A stretch of DNA of 10,092 bases. Source: Nitrososphaeraceae archaeon (GTDB lineage Archaea; Thermoproteota; Nitrososphaeria; Nitrososphaerales; Nitrososphaeraceae). Positions 1 through 5,684 of the stretch are shown here, piece after piece. Location: assembly GCA_030038695.1 (NCBI GenBank), contig JASHSN010000526.1, positions 1 to 10,092 of the forward strand, in the 5' to 3' direction. Position 1 is the first letter of the stretch, and each line of letters opens with the position of its first letter. The notes under the pieces were generated by a model. That model made no database searches, was not told where the DNA came from, and was given only the letters and a program-made list of their open reading frames with translations. A program made the position numbers and the translations under genes.

Positions 1-1
1 C

Positions 2-244
2 GCAATTTCGTCGGTAGGAAATATTATAAACTCTATCGTTACTGGACCCTGTGTCCAAGAAAATGGAAAATTTATGTACTTAATTTGCGCAAAATTTGAC
101 CCCTCGCTACTGACCAATGGATTAGCAGTTAAAAATCTGCTACTAAGCGACAAGACTGTAGTTAAGAATCTGCTGCTGAACGAGAAGCCTGTATTGAAGA
201 GTTTGCTATTGAACAACGCTACTGCATTGAAGAGTCTGCATTGA
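2..244 (+). CDS. 3' end of unknown ORF with 11-residue repeats (partial)
   Basis: The frame is open from the left edge to a TGA at 242-244, giving about 80 residues. I do not recognise the N-terminal part visible here. From about base 95 it turns into an 11-residue repeat: a degenerate first unit (FDPSLLTNGLA), then VKNLLLSDKTV, VKNLLLNEKPV and LKSLLLNNATA, then a broken fifth unit LKSLH. The repeat keeps a Leu triplet, an Asn or Asp after it and a Lys near each unit start. An 11-residue period suits a hendecad coiled coil or a solenoid-like surface, but that is inference. The stop lies in a 14-bp duplication, and the truncated UspA continues in the same frame just downstream. It could be the true C-terminus of a larger gene or a remnant. 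The only ATG inside the window is at 74. Confidence 0.4.
   Translation, partial: AISSVGNIINSIVTGPCVQENGKFMYLICAKFDPSLLTNGLAVKNLLLSDKTVVKNLLLNEKPVLKSLLLNNATALKSLH
128..226 (+). repeat. Tandem 33-bp imperfect repeats (three units)
   Basis: Three consecutive 33-bp units lie at 128-160, 161-193 and 194-226, each encoding 11 residues in one frame. Units 1 and 2 are the most alike (gttaaaaatctgct / gttaagaatctgct). A fourth unit begins at 227 and breaks after about 14 bp. An older degenerate unit is recognisable at protein level at 95-127. Confidence 0.75.
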
Positions 245-250
245 AGAGTC
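223..250 (+). repeat. Perfect 14-bp tandem duplication
   Basis: The sequence tgcattgaagagtc occurs at 223-236 and again directly at 237-250. The unit is not a multiple of three, so it changes frame. The second copy contains the TGA that ends the repeat ORF, and its last bases (gtc) are the Val codon of the UspA VDGS motif. It marks the junction between the repeat ORF and the UspA remnant. Confidence 0.8.
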
Positions 251-268
251 GATGGTTCAGAAGAATCG

Positions 269-670
269 ATGTTAGAAGCTGATTGTGCACTAGAAATGGG
301 AAAAAATAATAACGCGGTGATTGCCTTGAATGTAATAGATCTAAAGTATCTCTATTCTTCTTCGTATGTTTGGAGGCCCGTTAATCCTGATACCATAAAA
401 TCGGTTGTTAAGAATCACGAAGAAGACGCTCAAAGATGGCTGGCCATAGTTAGAGGAAAAGCTAATGATAACAAAATAAAGTTAAGAACGGAATTTATCA
501 TTGATGCTACTTCAATAGTAGGGGTTATTGTAGAATATGCTGAACGCGAGAATATTGATCTGTTAGTGATAGGATCAAGGGGTCTAACCGGCTTCAAAAA
601 ATTATTGGTTGGTAGTGTTGCATCAGGTGTTGTAGCATATGCACACTGTCCCGTAATGGTAGTAAAGTAA
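269..670 (+). CDS. Universal stress protein (UspA family), N-terminally truncated
   Basis: The 133-residue product ends in the UspA ATP-binding signature G-x2-G-x9-G-S (Gly102, Gly105, Gly115, Ser116, in GSRGLTGFKKLLVGS), followed by the usual HCPVMVVK C-terminus. Usp proteins are small cytoplasmic stress proteins of about 140-150 residues. Reading upstream in frame gives R-V-D-G-S-E-E-S before the ATG at 269, which matches the family N-terminus after strand beta-1. A TGA at 242-244 cuts this off, and no ATG, GTG or TTG lies between that stop and 269. The annotated protein therefore lacks beta-1 and the conserved Asp of the VDGS motif, which contacts adenine in characterised Usp proteins. Nucleotide binding is probably impaired. 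The sequence seems to have been joined to an 11-residue-repeat ORF in the same frame. It may be a pseudogene. Family assignment is secure; function is doubtful. Confidence 0.8.
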   Translation: MLEADCALEMGKNNNAVIALNVIDLKYLYSSSYVWRPVNPDTIKSVVKNHEEDAQRWLAIVRGKANDNKIKLRTEFIIDATSIVGVIVEYAERENIDLLVIGSRGLTGFKKLLVGSVASGVVAYAHCPVMVVK

Positions 671-711
671 TATGAAAAGGAATGGACTACAGAATGAGGA
701 GAAACCTTCTA

Positions 712-831
712 TTATTTTTGTAATACAATATTTCTCTTATTTCCCTTTTTAGGCTCTTGTTCTGTTCTGTATACCACATCCAGAAACGGCCAAGGATTGT
801 AATCGCGGGCGCGTATCCACCTGAGTCGCAT
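712..831 (-). CDS. Small 39-aa basic/aromatic protein with strong RBS
   Basis: On the minus strand an ATG at 831 opens a 39-codon frame ending in TAA at 712. The product starts MRLRWIRARDYNPWPF and ends KRNIVLQK; it is rich in Arg, Lys, Trp and Pro and has no membrane segment. GGAGGA lies six bases before the ATG, one of the best Shine-Dalgarno matches in the window. A TATA-like tatatga at about 891-897 would give a leader of about 35-40 nt. The local composition (cgcgggcgcg) is more GC-rich than the flanks, which fits selection on a coding stretch. I do not recognise the family. It stands alone, convergent with the UspA remnant and divergent from the DUF4396 gene. Confidence 0.5.
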   Translation of the reverse strand: MRLRWIRARDYNPWPFLDVVYRTEQEPKKGNKRNIVLQK

Positions 832-999
832 GTGTCTTCCTCCGGCTCTTGAATGTTTTAGTCCACTTGATTGTTTCATAACGCATCATATATCGAGATT
901 AAACTAAATAAGTTAGAAAGTTACAAATAGGTAAAATTGTTACCGATTGGTGACTTCCAGATCTATATTACAGGTGGTTGTTAAAAGATAACACAAATC

Positions 1000-1040
1000 A
1001 ATGTCATACATTTCTTGGGCATAACCAGTGTATCATACAC
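1000..1040. promoter_or_regulatory. Two small inverted repeats upstream of the DUF4396 promoter
   Basis: aatgt-cat-acatt (1000-1012) and gtgta-tca-tacac (1028-1040) are both 13-bp inverted repeats with perfect 5-bp arms. Their centres are 28 bp apart, and they share the 7-mer tcataca. The second ends 7 bp before the TATA box of the DUF4396 gene. They may be operator or activator sites, but they are short and could be chance. Confidence 0.3.
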
Positions 1041-1047
1041 CATCGTC

Positions 1048-1055
1048 TTTAAATG
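1048..1055 (+). promoter_or_regulatory. TATA box for the DUF4396 gene
   Basis: tttaaatg fits the archaeal TATA consensus. Its centre is about 32 bp before the ATG at 1084, which puts the start of transcription about 5-7 nt before the start codon. The mRNA would be almost leaderless, and no Shine-Dalgarno is seen. Confidence 0.55.
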
Positions 1056-1083
1056 TTATATAGATACTTAGACGATACAAAAC

Positions 1084-1839
1084 ATGGTCCTGATAACAGG
1101 GTCTTCTATACCCACTTTAATAGAGATCTTTGCTTATGTGTACCTTGCAATTGGTTTTGCTTGTGCATTATACATCATTTATGACATCTGGATAAGAAGG
1201 CACTACCAAATGATGTCCATCATGAACGTGGTATGGCCAATTACAGCATGGTATCTTGGTCCTCTGGCATTATGGTCATACTGGCATATAGGACACCTGA
1301 ATACAAAGAATCAAGGAGAAAAAACGACTCAAGGAATGGATCATTTGTCAAAATTACCTTCGAATCGTCATATTATAACAAGTCATAAGGGAGGAAAACC
1401 ATTTTGGGAAACGATATTTGTGTCTGCTACTCATTGTGGTGCAGGGTGCACACTTGGGGATATAATAAGTGAATGGGCTGTATTTATTGCAGGGACGACC
1501 ATCGCAGGCGTTATGCTCTTTGCTTCATACGTTTTTGACTTTGCCTTGGCATGGTTCCTGGGAATAATATTTCAATATCTTGCGATATTTCAAATGCGTG
1601 TGATCTCTTTTGAAACAGCATTAAAGGAAGCTGTAAAAGCTGACACTCTTTCATTGGTTATGTTTGAGATAGGTCTCTTCGGTTGGATGGCATTGGTAGC
1701 ATTTGTATTGATTGGTAACTTATATCCTGTGTCTCCAGTTTTCTGGTTCATGATGCAAATAGGGATGGTTCTCGGTTTCTTCACAAGTTATCCGGCAAAT
1801 TGGTGGTTGGTTAAAAAAGGAATAAAACAAGGAATGTAG
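1084..1839 (+). CDS. DUF4396 family integral membrane protein
   Basis: A 251-residue polytopic membrane protein with hydrophobic segments near residues 13-34, 44-66, 131-150, 153-172, 190-212 and 217-236. A hydrophilic loop at 70-110 comes before the signature ATHCGAGCTLGDIISEW (about 115-131). The H-C-G-A-G-C core (His117, Cys118, Cys122) followed by an Asp is typical of DUF4396 as I remember the family. A metal-binding role for His/Cys is a reasonable guess, but the function is not established. The Trp-rich segment near residues 51-67 and a C-terminal NWWLVKKGIKQGM also fit. The start is ATG 1084, placed by the TATA box about 30 bp upstream. The gene is monocistronic, with a U-rich tract about 145 bp after the stop. 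Confidence 0.85.
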   Translation: MVLITGSSIPTLIEIFAYVYLAIGFACALYIIYDIWIRRHYQMMSIMNVVWPITAWYLGPLALWSYWHIGHLNTKNQGEKTTQGMDHLSKLPSNRHIITSHKGGKPFWETIFVSATHCGAGCTLGDIISEWAVFIAGTTIAGVMLFASYVFDFALAWFLGIIFQYLAIFQMRVISFETALKEAVKADTLSLVMFEIGLFGWMALVAFVLIGNLYPVSPVFWFMMQIGMVLGFFTSYPANWWLVKKGIKQGM

Positions 1840-1983
1840 AACCTAGTTTTCATTTTCCTCTAGGGGTGGAGCTGGACGTAATAACATTTGTTGCAAAAGT
1901 AGTGAGTGCCGGGGAGATATGTTGGAGATGGATATTGAGATCCGATAATTTTCTCCTAGGAATATAGCAAAGAAGAATGAGTA

Positions 1984-1997
1984 TTTTTAATTTTTTT
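1984..1997 (+). terminator. U-tract terminator after the DUF4396 gene
   Basis: tttttaattttttt on the plus strand is the kind of U-rich tract that ends archaeal transcripts. It lies in the short space between convergent genes and overlaps the last codons and stop of the minus-strand PPOX gene. Confidence 0.4.
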
Positions 1998-2442
1998 CCA
2001 AATATTCTGTATACCTAGGAGGTACATAGAAGATCTTTTCTGGCTTTATCTTAAGAATAATCCTCTTCACACTGGATGAATGAGCAGGATACCTTTCAGC
2101 GTTGAGATATCTCTTCGCGAGCTTATCTATGTGTTCATCCGCTCCTTTAGTTGTCTGGTCAACCACTCTTCCTTTAATGGTTATCATACTGTATGGATTC
2201 TCATCATCCACTACTGAAATTGATACTCTCGGATCTCTAGATACATTTTTTTGCTTTAAACGATCCCTAGCAGTGTTTATCAGAATTAATTCCTGATCTT
2301 CATCTTCTACTATATCTATCCAGGTAGGCGTAACCTGAGGCGAGCCATCTTTGTTTAAGGTACCTAAAAAGGCAAAATTATTCCCTCTAAAGAATTTGAC
2401 AATCGGATCTCTTAGTATACTATAATTCTCTTTCTCTTTCAT
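1987..2442 (-). CDS. PPOX-class, probably F420-dependent, oxidoreductase
   Basis: A 151-residue cytoplasmic protein of the pyridoxamine-5'-phosphate-oxidase-like split beta-barrel fold, in the branch annotated as probable F420-dependent enzymes. The order is typical: FAFLGTLNKDGSPQVTPTW (about 23-41), INTARDRLKQKNV (55-67, whose basic residues match the cofactor-phosphate region), RDPRVSISVVD (69-79), and a second barrel half ending PEKIFYVPPRYTEYL. Length is normal for the family. Members reduce or oxidise small organic substrates with a deazaflavin or flavin; the substrate here is unknown. The start is ATG 2442, supported by a TATA box 26-30 bp upstream, giving a leaderless transcript. It lies 111 bp from the next minus-strand gene and has its own promoter, so co-transcription is not implied. 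Confidence 0.85.
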   Translation of the reverse strand: MKEKENYSILRDPIVKFFRGNNFAFLGTLNKDGSPQVTPTWIDIVEDEDQELILINTARDRLKQKNVSRDPRVSISVVDDENPYSMITIKGRVVDQTTKGADEHIDKLAKRYLNAERYPAHSSSVKRIILKIKPEKIFYVPPRYTEYLEKN

Positions 2443-2465
2443 GATTCATCTATTCAGCAACCACG

Positions 2466-2473
2466 CTTAAAAA
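2466..2473 (-). promoter_or_regulatory. TATA box for the PPOX gene
   Basis: On the minus strand this reads tttttaag. Its centre is about 27 bp before the ATG at 2442, the spacing expected for a leaderless archaeal transcript. No Shine-Dalgarno is seen. Confidence 0.45.
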
Positions 2474-2553
2474 TCAAGCTGCTTCCCACTTCTATACATT
2501 CCCGTAAACTGAATCATTATCGCCATCTCAAAGGCAATTACTGTTTGATGATT

Positions 2554-4203
2554 TTATCTCGTCAACATTTCAGTCCTAGTAAGAAGACTAGGCAGAACTT
2601 TGCCTGGACGTGATTTGTACCCGGGAATTCCAACACCCACTGCAATCATTGTGCTTTTATCTGCAGCATGAGGCGAGAAAAACTCAGAAACAGCATCATC
2701 AAAAAAAGTAGAACCAGATGCGCCTATTTTTTGAGCATAAGCAGCAAGGTAAATCTTTCCTGCAATGATTCCGGCTTCAAATTGTGACGCTCTATATCCT
2801 CTATTGCCAAGATTGTCTAGGATATTATTCAAGTCAGACATAAGAAAGAATACAACGCTAGCATCGCTGAAAAGAGATTGCCCTAAGCAAAGATACCCGG
2901 ATATATCCCTGGAGACTGTTCTCTTGAGTTGTTGAAGAGATTCTTTACAACGATCAAAAAAATATGATCCGACATCAAGTCCTTCTACATCGTTTGCTAT
3001 AAAATAGATATCGACGTTACTGTCATTGTGATTGTTGTAATTTTTATTTCCAAGAATGTCCAGAGGCACGCCTCGCGTCGAGCAGTGAAGTAAGGCGTAT
3101 AATTGTTTAAAGGAAATAGGTTGTCTAGAAAATCTGCGAGCTGATCCGCGAAGAAGAATAGTCTCCCCGAGAGTAGATCCATGGGCATTAGCTTCAAAAC
3201 TTCCTTTTAGATGCAAATCCTCTGCTCTGTTACTCGAAGTTTGATTAAGGGGGGTTGTAGCCCTAATCCAATTGATGACCTCTTCTTTTGTGTGTAAGTA
3301 TGAAGCTTTATGTATTTTCCAAATTTCAGGATAGTTTACTTCGTTCCTTGACAGTGCTATAATCTTAGGAATGGATGAATCCTCATTTTCTTCGATCACG
3401 GGAACTGATCCTATCGACGGATTAACACCTAGTGGAGCCAGAATGATAGCAGCTTCTTGTTTATCATCTATTCTGAGTAGGTAATTTACTGCTTCATCCA
3501 CAAAACCCGAGATCAGATGTACCGAACAGTTGATGGAGTAACATGTTGCTAGAAGGTTGGCAGCAATAACGCCAGAGTCCCAAAACCAATGACGATATGA
3601 ACGAGATTGATACTTCCATGCATTTCTCCAAGCGAATGAAGTAAAAGCAATGGTAATTGGTGAACGCATTATATTATCGTTATCACCTGCTGCCCTTGCT
3701 AAATTAGCACGATAGTCACCGCTTCGTACCTCTGCAAGAGTAAAGTCTCCAGGACAAAAGTGGTAAACACCAGCCTTCAACCCAGGTATATCCTGACAAA
3801 TTACATACAGCTCTATAGGATAAAGGGCGCCTGTAGCAGATGCAGCACGCATATAGTAAGTGCCATAATCAAGCTTCAATACTCTTGTAATACCAGCTGC
3901 AAAGAACAAGATTTCTGCAAGATCCTTAATTTCTAATACAACGGGTTTATCTCTAGTGGTTTGGGTGTTACCAATACAGGCAAGTGCCCCTTCGGTAGGT
4001 TGTGGAAAGTCCATGGGAAGCGATATTGATGGCAACGCAGAATATATCTTAAAAGGCAGAGGTTTATTATTCCAGTCAAGATAGTGTCGTGACAGTTGTA
4101 TACTGATTTCATCGTGTTTTGTTCCTTCATGATATTCTTCAGCATAATTAATTTCTTTGTTCACAGGTTTAGGTATAAATTTCGGAAGCATAAATTTGTA
4201 CAT
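2554..4203 (-). CDS. Tandem-domain SagB/ThcOx-type nitroreductase family protein
   Basis: A FMN-dependent nitroreductase-fold protein with two copies of the domain, about 549 residues from ATG 4203. Numbers below count from the longer GTG start at 4215. The first copy has the SagB-type N-terminal YHEGTKHDE (28-36), the FMN-loop equivalent RAASATGALYPIELYV (123-138), RSYRHWFWDSGVIAANLL (205-222) and EAAIILAPLG (254-263). The second begins RGSARRFSRQPISF (356-369) and has GNRGYRASQFEAGI (470-483) and FFDDAVSEFFSPHAA (504-518). Its counterpart of the ALYPIE loop is replaced by NVDIYFI, so FMN contacts probably differ. SagB-type enzymes oxidise azolines in peptide natural products, but many stand-alone archaeal and bacterial members have no known substrate. 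No YcaO gene or precursor peptide is seen here. GGTGG lies five bases before ATG 4203, so I prefer that start. Confidence 0.85.
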   Translation of the reverse strand: MYKFMLPKFIPKPVNKEINYAEEYHEGTKHDEISIQLSRHYLDWNNKPLPFKIYSALPSISLPMDFPQPTEGALACIGNTQTTRDKPVVLEIKDLAEILFFAAGITRVLKLDYGTYYMRAASATGALYPIELYVICQDIPGLKAGVYHFCPGDFTLAEVRSGDYRANLARAAGDNDNIMRSPITIAFTSFAWRNAWKYQSRSYRHWFWDSGVIAANLLATCYSINCSVHLISGFVDEAVNYLLRIDDKQEAAIILAPLGVNPSIGSVPVIEENEDSSIPKIIALSRNEVNYPEIWKIHKASYLHTKEEVINWIRATTPLNQTSSNRAEDLHLKGSFEANAHGSTLGETILLRGSARRFSRQPISFKQLYALLHCSTRGVPLDILGNKNYNNHNDSNVDIYFIANDVEGLDVGSYFFDRCKESLQQLKRTVSRDISGYLCLGQSLFSDASVVFFLMSDLNNILDNLGNRGYRASQFEAGIIAGKIYLAAYAQKIGASGSTFFDDAVSEFFSPHAADKSTMIAVGVGIPGYKSRPGKVLPSLLTRTEMLTR

Positions 4204-4208
4204 TTTTT

Positions 4209-4213
4209 CCACC
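4209..4213 (-). promoter_or_regulatory. RBS favouring ATG 4203 of the nitroreductase gene
   Basis: The minus strand reads ggtgg, then five bases, then ATG at 4203. If the GTG at 4215 were the start, this motif would be inside the gene (the GTG GTG codons), so it helps decide the start. Confidence 0.4.
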
Positions 4214-4215
4214 AC

Positions 4216-4537
4216 ATCTTGCTAAGTTAAGTAGCTGCCTTTGATAACGCCAGATGTTCAGCTTTCACAAATAGAATGATAAATTGCTGAGCTAAAGCTA
4301 TTCTTGTCTAAAATCAATAACATTCACATAATTCTATGTTGACAAAAAAATGCGATACTTAACTTACTTATAATAAACCATTCTACTAAATCCACTCACG
4401 TAATTGTTGCTCCTTCCTACATAGATCTCAACACCTCATAGCACAGTACATGTCCCTACTCCGAGTTGTAATGACATATAACGACTAAAGGTAAAAGCAG
4501 CATAGGGGGTGGGGGATGGTGCTGGTCCAACTCAGGA
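4216..4537. other. Gene-free stretch upstream of the nitroreductase gene
   Basis: AT-rich with stops in all frames. It must hold the nitroreductase promoter: candidate minus-strand TATA-like stretches are gaatgataaattg at about 4273-4285 and the ttaactta near 4230. Neither can be chosen over the other. Poly-G ggggtggggg at 4506-4515 is the only compositional oddity. Confidence 0.4.
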
Positions 4538-4705
4538 TTAGTTGATAGTTTGTTGTCGTTGCTGCTGCTGTCGCTGTGCACTCGTTTTAGAAAGACTAGC
4601 TCGGTCAACGTTAGATGCCTGCCCGTCGAAGGTGCTGACACGCTTCTCATGGACGTACTCTTGGCTGGATAAGATCTTTACTGGAGGCGGACAGGCATCT
4701 CTGGT
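4538..4705 (-). pseudogene. Coding-like remnant without a start codon (55 codons)
   Basis: The minus-strand frame between a TGA at 4706-4708 and a TAA at 4538-4540 reads as plausible protein: DACPPPVKILSSQEYV near the start, STFDGQASNVDRASL in the middle and a Gln/Arg-rich tail ending QQTIN. It contains no ATG, GTG or TTG. The stretch is richer in GC than its flanks. It could be the 3' end of a decayed gene. The family is not recognised, and chance cannot be excluded. Confidence 0.25.
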
Positions 4706-4901
4706 TCAGTTTTTACAGGCCCTGAACACAAAGAGAACCCTGAACACATGATTATAAAGTATCTGAACTTTCTGGGGTATGATCAAATAAACTTAACTTC
4801 TAGCAGCACTATCACAAGGTGTACTTGTTATTTGAGCTTCTGTTTAAAAGGTGTTGACAAATAGCATATATTAATGACAGGCAGCGCGTCGCAAAAAAAT
4901 A

Positions 4902-5021
4902 TTAGAGGTTATCCACCTCATTGGAAAAAATAATTTTTGGCCTTTCAGCTTCCAATACATCAAGATCCGGTTTGTCCTTACTACAATCACGGTAATCATT
5001 TTTACACTGCGCCGAGTGGGA
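4902..5021 (-). pseudogene. Coding-like remnant without a start codon (39 codons)
   Basis: The minus-strand frame from 5021 to the TAA at 4902 reads CKNDYRDCSKDKPDLDVLE followed by AERPKIIFSNEVDNL, with a protein-like mixture of charged and hydrophobic residues. A TAA lies immediately upstream (5022-5024), and the only possible start, a TTG, is internal. The competing frame on the same strand from TTG 5074 (67 residues) looks less natural. Best read as a fragment of a degraded gene of unknown family. Confidence 0.25.
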
Positions 5022-5154
5022 TTAAAATTGAAATTAGAACGGTACCGTTCTACTTTGAAATTAGCCGTTTTCAAGTTGCAATAGTTTAGAAGGATAAAAT
5101 TTGAGTCTTCACGAAAGTGTTAATACAGTACCAAAAGGAACTGTGTCATTCCAT

Positions 5155-5337
5155 TTACATTAACTCGACATTTCTAATCGTGTTTGTATTCTCCATTATC
5201 GTTTCTAATCGTATGCACGCTATTTTTATCCAGGTGAATGAACCCCGGATATCACCGTCAATTATTCCCGGCAGATGCTGGATGTTAGGGACATACTTAT
5301 GATGTAAGGCCACATTACCTCTATTTTGATTTATCAC
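5155..5337 (-). CDS. Possible small 60-aa ORF downstream of the Cys-rich gene
   Basis: A GTG at 5337 opens a 60-codon frame on the minus strand, 18 bp after the stop of the Cys-rich gene and partly in the same hairpin. The product includes YVPNIQHLPGIIDGDIRGSF and ends RNVELM. It has no clear Shine-Dalgarno, no family I recognise and no membrane segment. Reasons to list it: the residue mix looks natural and it would be the second gene of a two-gene transcript. Reason to doubt: the opposite strand is also open over much of the same stretch. Confidence 0.2.
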   Translation of the reverse strand: MINQNRGNVALHHKYVPNIQHLPGIIDGDIRGSFTWIKIACIRLETIMENTNTIRNVELM

Positions 5338-5374
5338 AGATAATTTCCGTAAACATCATTTTCGGAAATTATCT
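5338..5374. repeat. Perfect 12-bp inverted repeat (hairpin) over the end of the Cys-rich gene
   Basis: agataatttccg (5338-5349) is the exact reverse complement of cggaaattatct (5363-5374), with a 13-nt loop that holds the TGA of the 46-aa Cys-rich gene. No U-tract follows on either strand, so it is not a textbook archaeal terminator. It may protect or regulate the 3' end of the mRNA, or shape translation of the next frame. Confidence 0.6.
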
Positions 5375-5496
5375 CTATTGCATAAGACACATTTACCATA
5401 TTGGAATGCCCTACCGCACTTAGTACTCCCACATTCATATATAACTCCGCATGTACGACACTGATGAGAACACGAGCTATGAATCTGAATCTGCAA
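5356..5496 (-). CDS. 46-aa Cys-rich zinc-ribbon-like protein (TTG start)
   Basis: A TTG at 5496 opens a 46-codon frame. Seven Cys lie in ordered pairs: Cys9, Cys13 and Cys16 (CSHQCRTCG), Cys22 and Cys27 (YECGSTKC), Cys36 and Cys39 (KCVLC), with His6 and His11 nearby. Gly after Cys16, Cys22 and Cys27 (CG knuckles) and aromatic residues between the pairs fit a small zinc-binding protein with one or two sites. That is inference; no named family is claimed. A TGA lies two codons upstream and there is no ATG, so TTG is the only sensible start. It fits a TATA box at 5524-5532, which would start transcription about 7 nt before it. An operator-like palindrome (5538-5557) lies directly behind the TATA box, and a hairpin covers the stop. 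Too small for routine gene finders. Role unknown; nucleic-acid or metal binding is likeliest. Confidence 0.5.
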   Translation of the reverse strand: MQIQIHSSCSHQCRTCGVIYECGSTKCGRAFQYGKCVLCNRDNFRK

Positions 5497-5523
5497 ATTT
5501 CACACCACCTTGAACAACACGAA

Positions 5524-5532
5524 GTATAAAAC
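5524..5532 (-). promoter_or_regulatory. TATA box for the Cys-rich 46-aa gene
   Basis: The minus strand reads gttttatac, centred about 32 bp before TTG 5496. This gives a near-leaderless transcript and supports the non-ATG start. Confidence 0.4.
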
Positions 5533-5537
5533 TCTTA

Positions 5538-5557
5538 TGAACCAATCTTCTGGTTCA
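5538..5557. promoter_or_regulatory. Palindrome behind the TATA box of the Cys-rich gene
   Basis: tgaacca-atcttc-tggttca has perfect 7-bp arms and a 6-bp centre. It lies 5 bp upstream (minus-strand sense) of the TATA box, next to the BRE position where archaeal regulators often bind. The size (20 bp, two turns) suits a dimeric winged-helix protein. Binding protein unknown. Confidence 0.4.
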
Positions 5558-5684
5558 GTATTTAATACCTTTGAGAGTAAGTACACTATTTAGAACGTAG
5601 GACGCAATATGTTCCCTTTTAGGCAATATCCTACTGCTTTCAATGAATTTCCTGGAATATCATCGCGAGTCTTGTCCGTTCGTG

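Noticed and set aside
128..250. CRISPR-like array
   Set aside because: The repeats are contiguous, coding and lack spacers.
1987..4215. A peptide natural-product (azoline) cluster around the SagB-like gene
   Set aside because: No YcaO cyclodehydratase, precursor peptide, protease or exporter is present. The neighbouring PPOX enzyme has its own promoter.
4613..4748. Insertion-sequence remnant: 9-bp inverted repeat agatgcctg/caggcatct (4613-4621, 4692-4700) and 11-bp direct repeat ccctgaacaca (4720-4730, 4738-4748)
   Set aside because: No transposase frame lies between or near them, the spacing is too short for an IS, and no target-site duplication is visible.
4456..4751. ORFs on both strands (64 aa minus, 69 aa plus)
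   Set aside because: Low-complexity Cys/Arg or Pro/His products from CTG/CAG-rich DNA, without RBS or promoter.
5117..5302. Plus-strand 61-aa ORF with a hydrophobic stretch
   Set aside because: No RBS or well-placed promoter, and the opposite-strand frame looks more natural.
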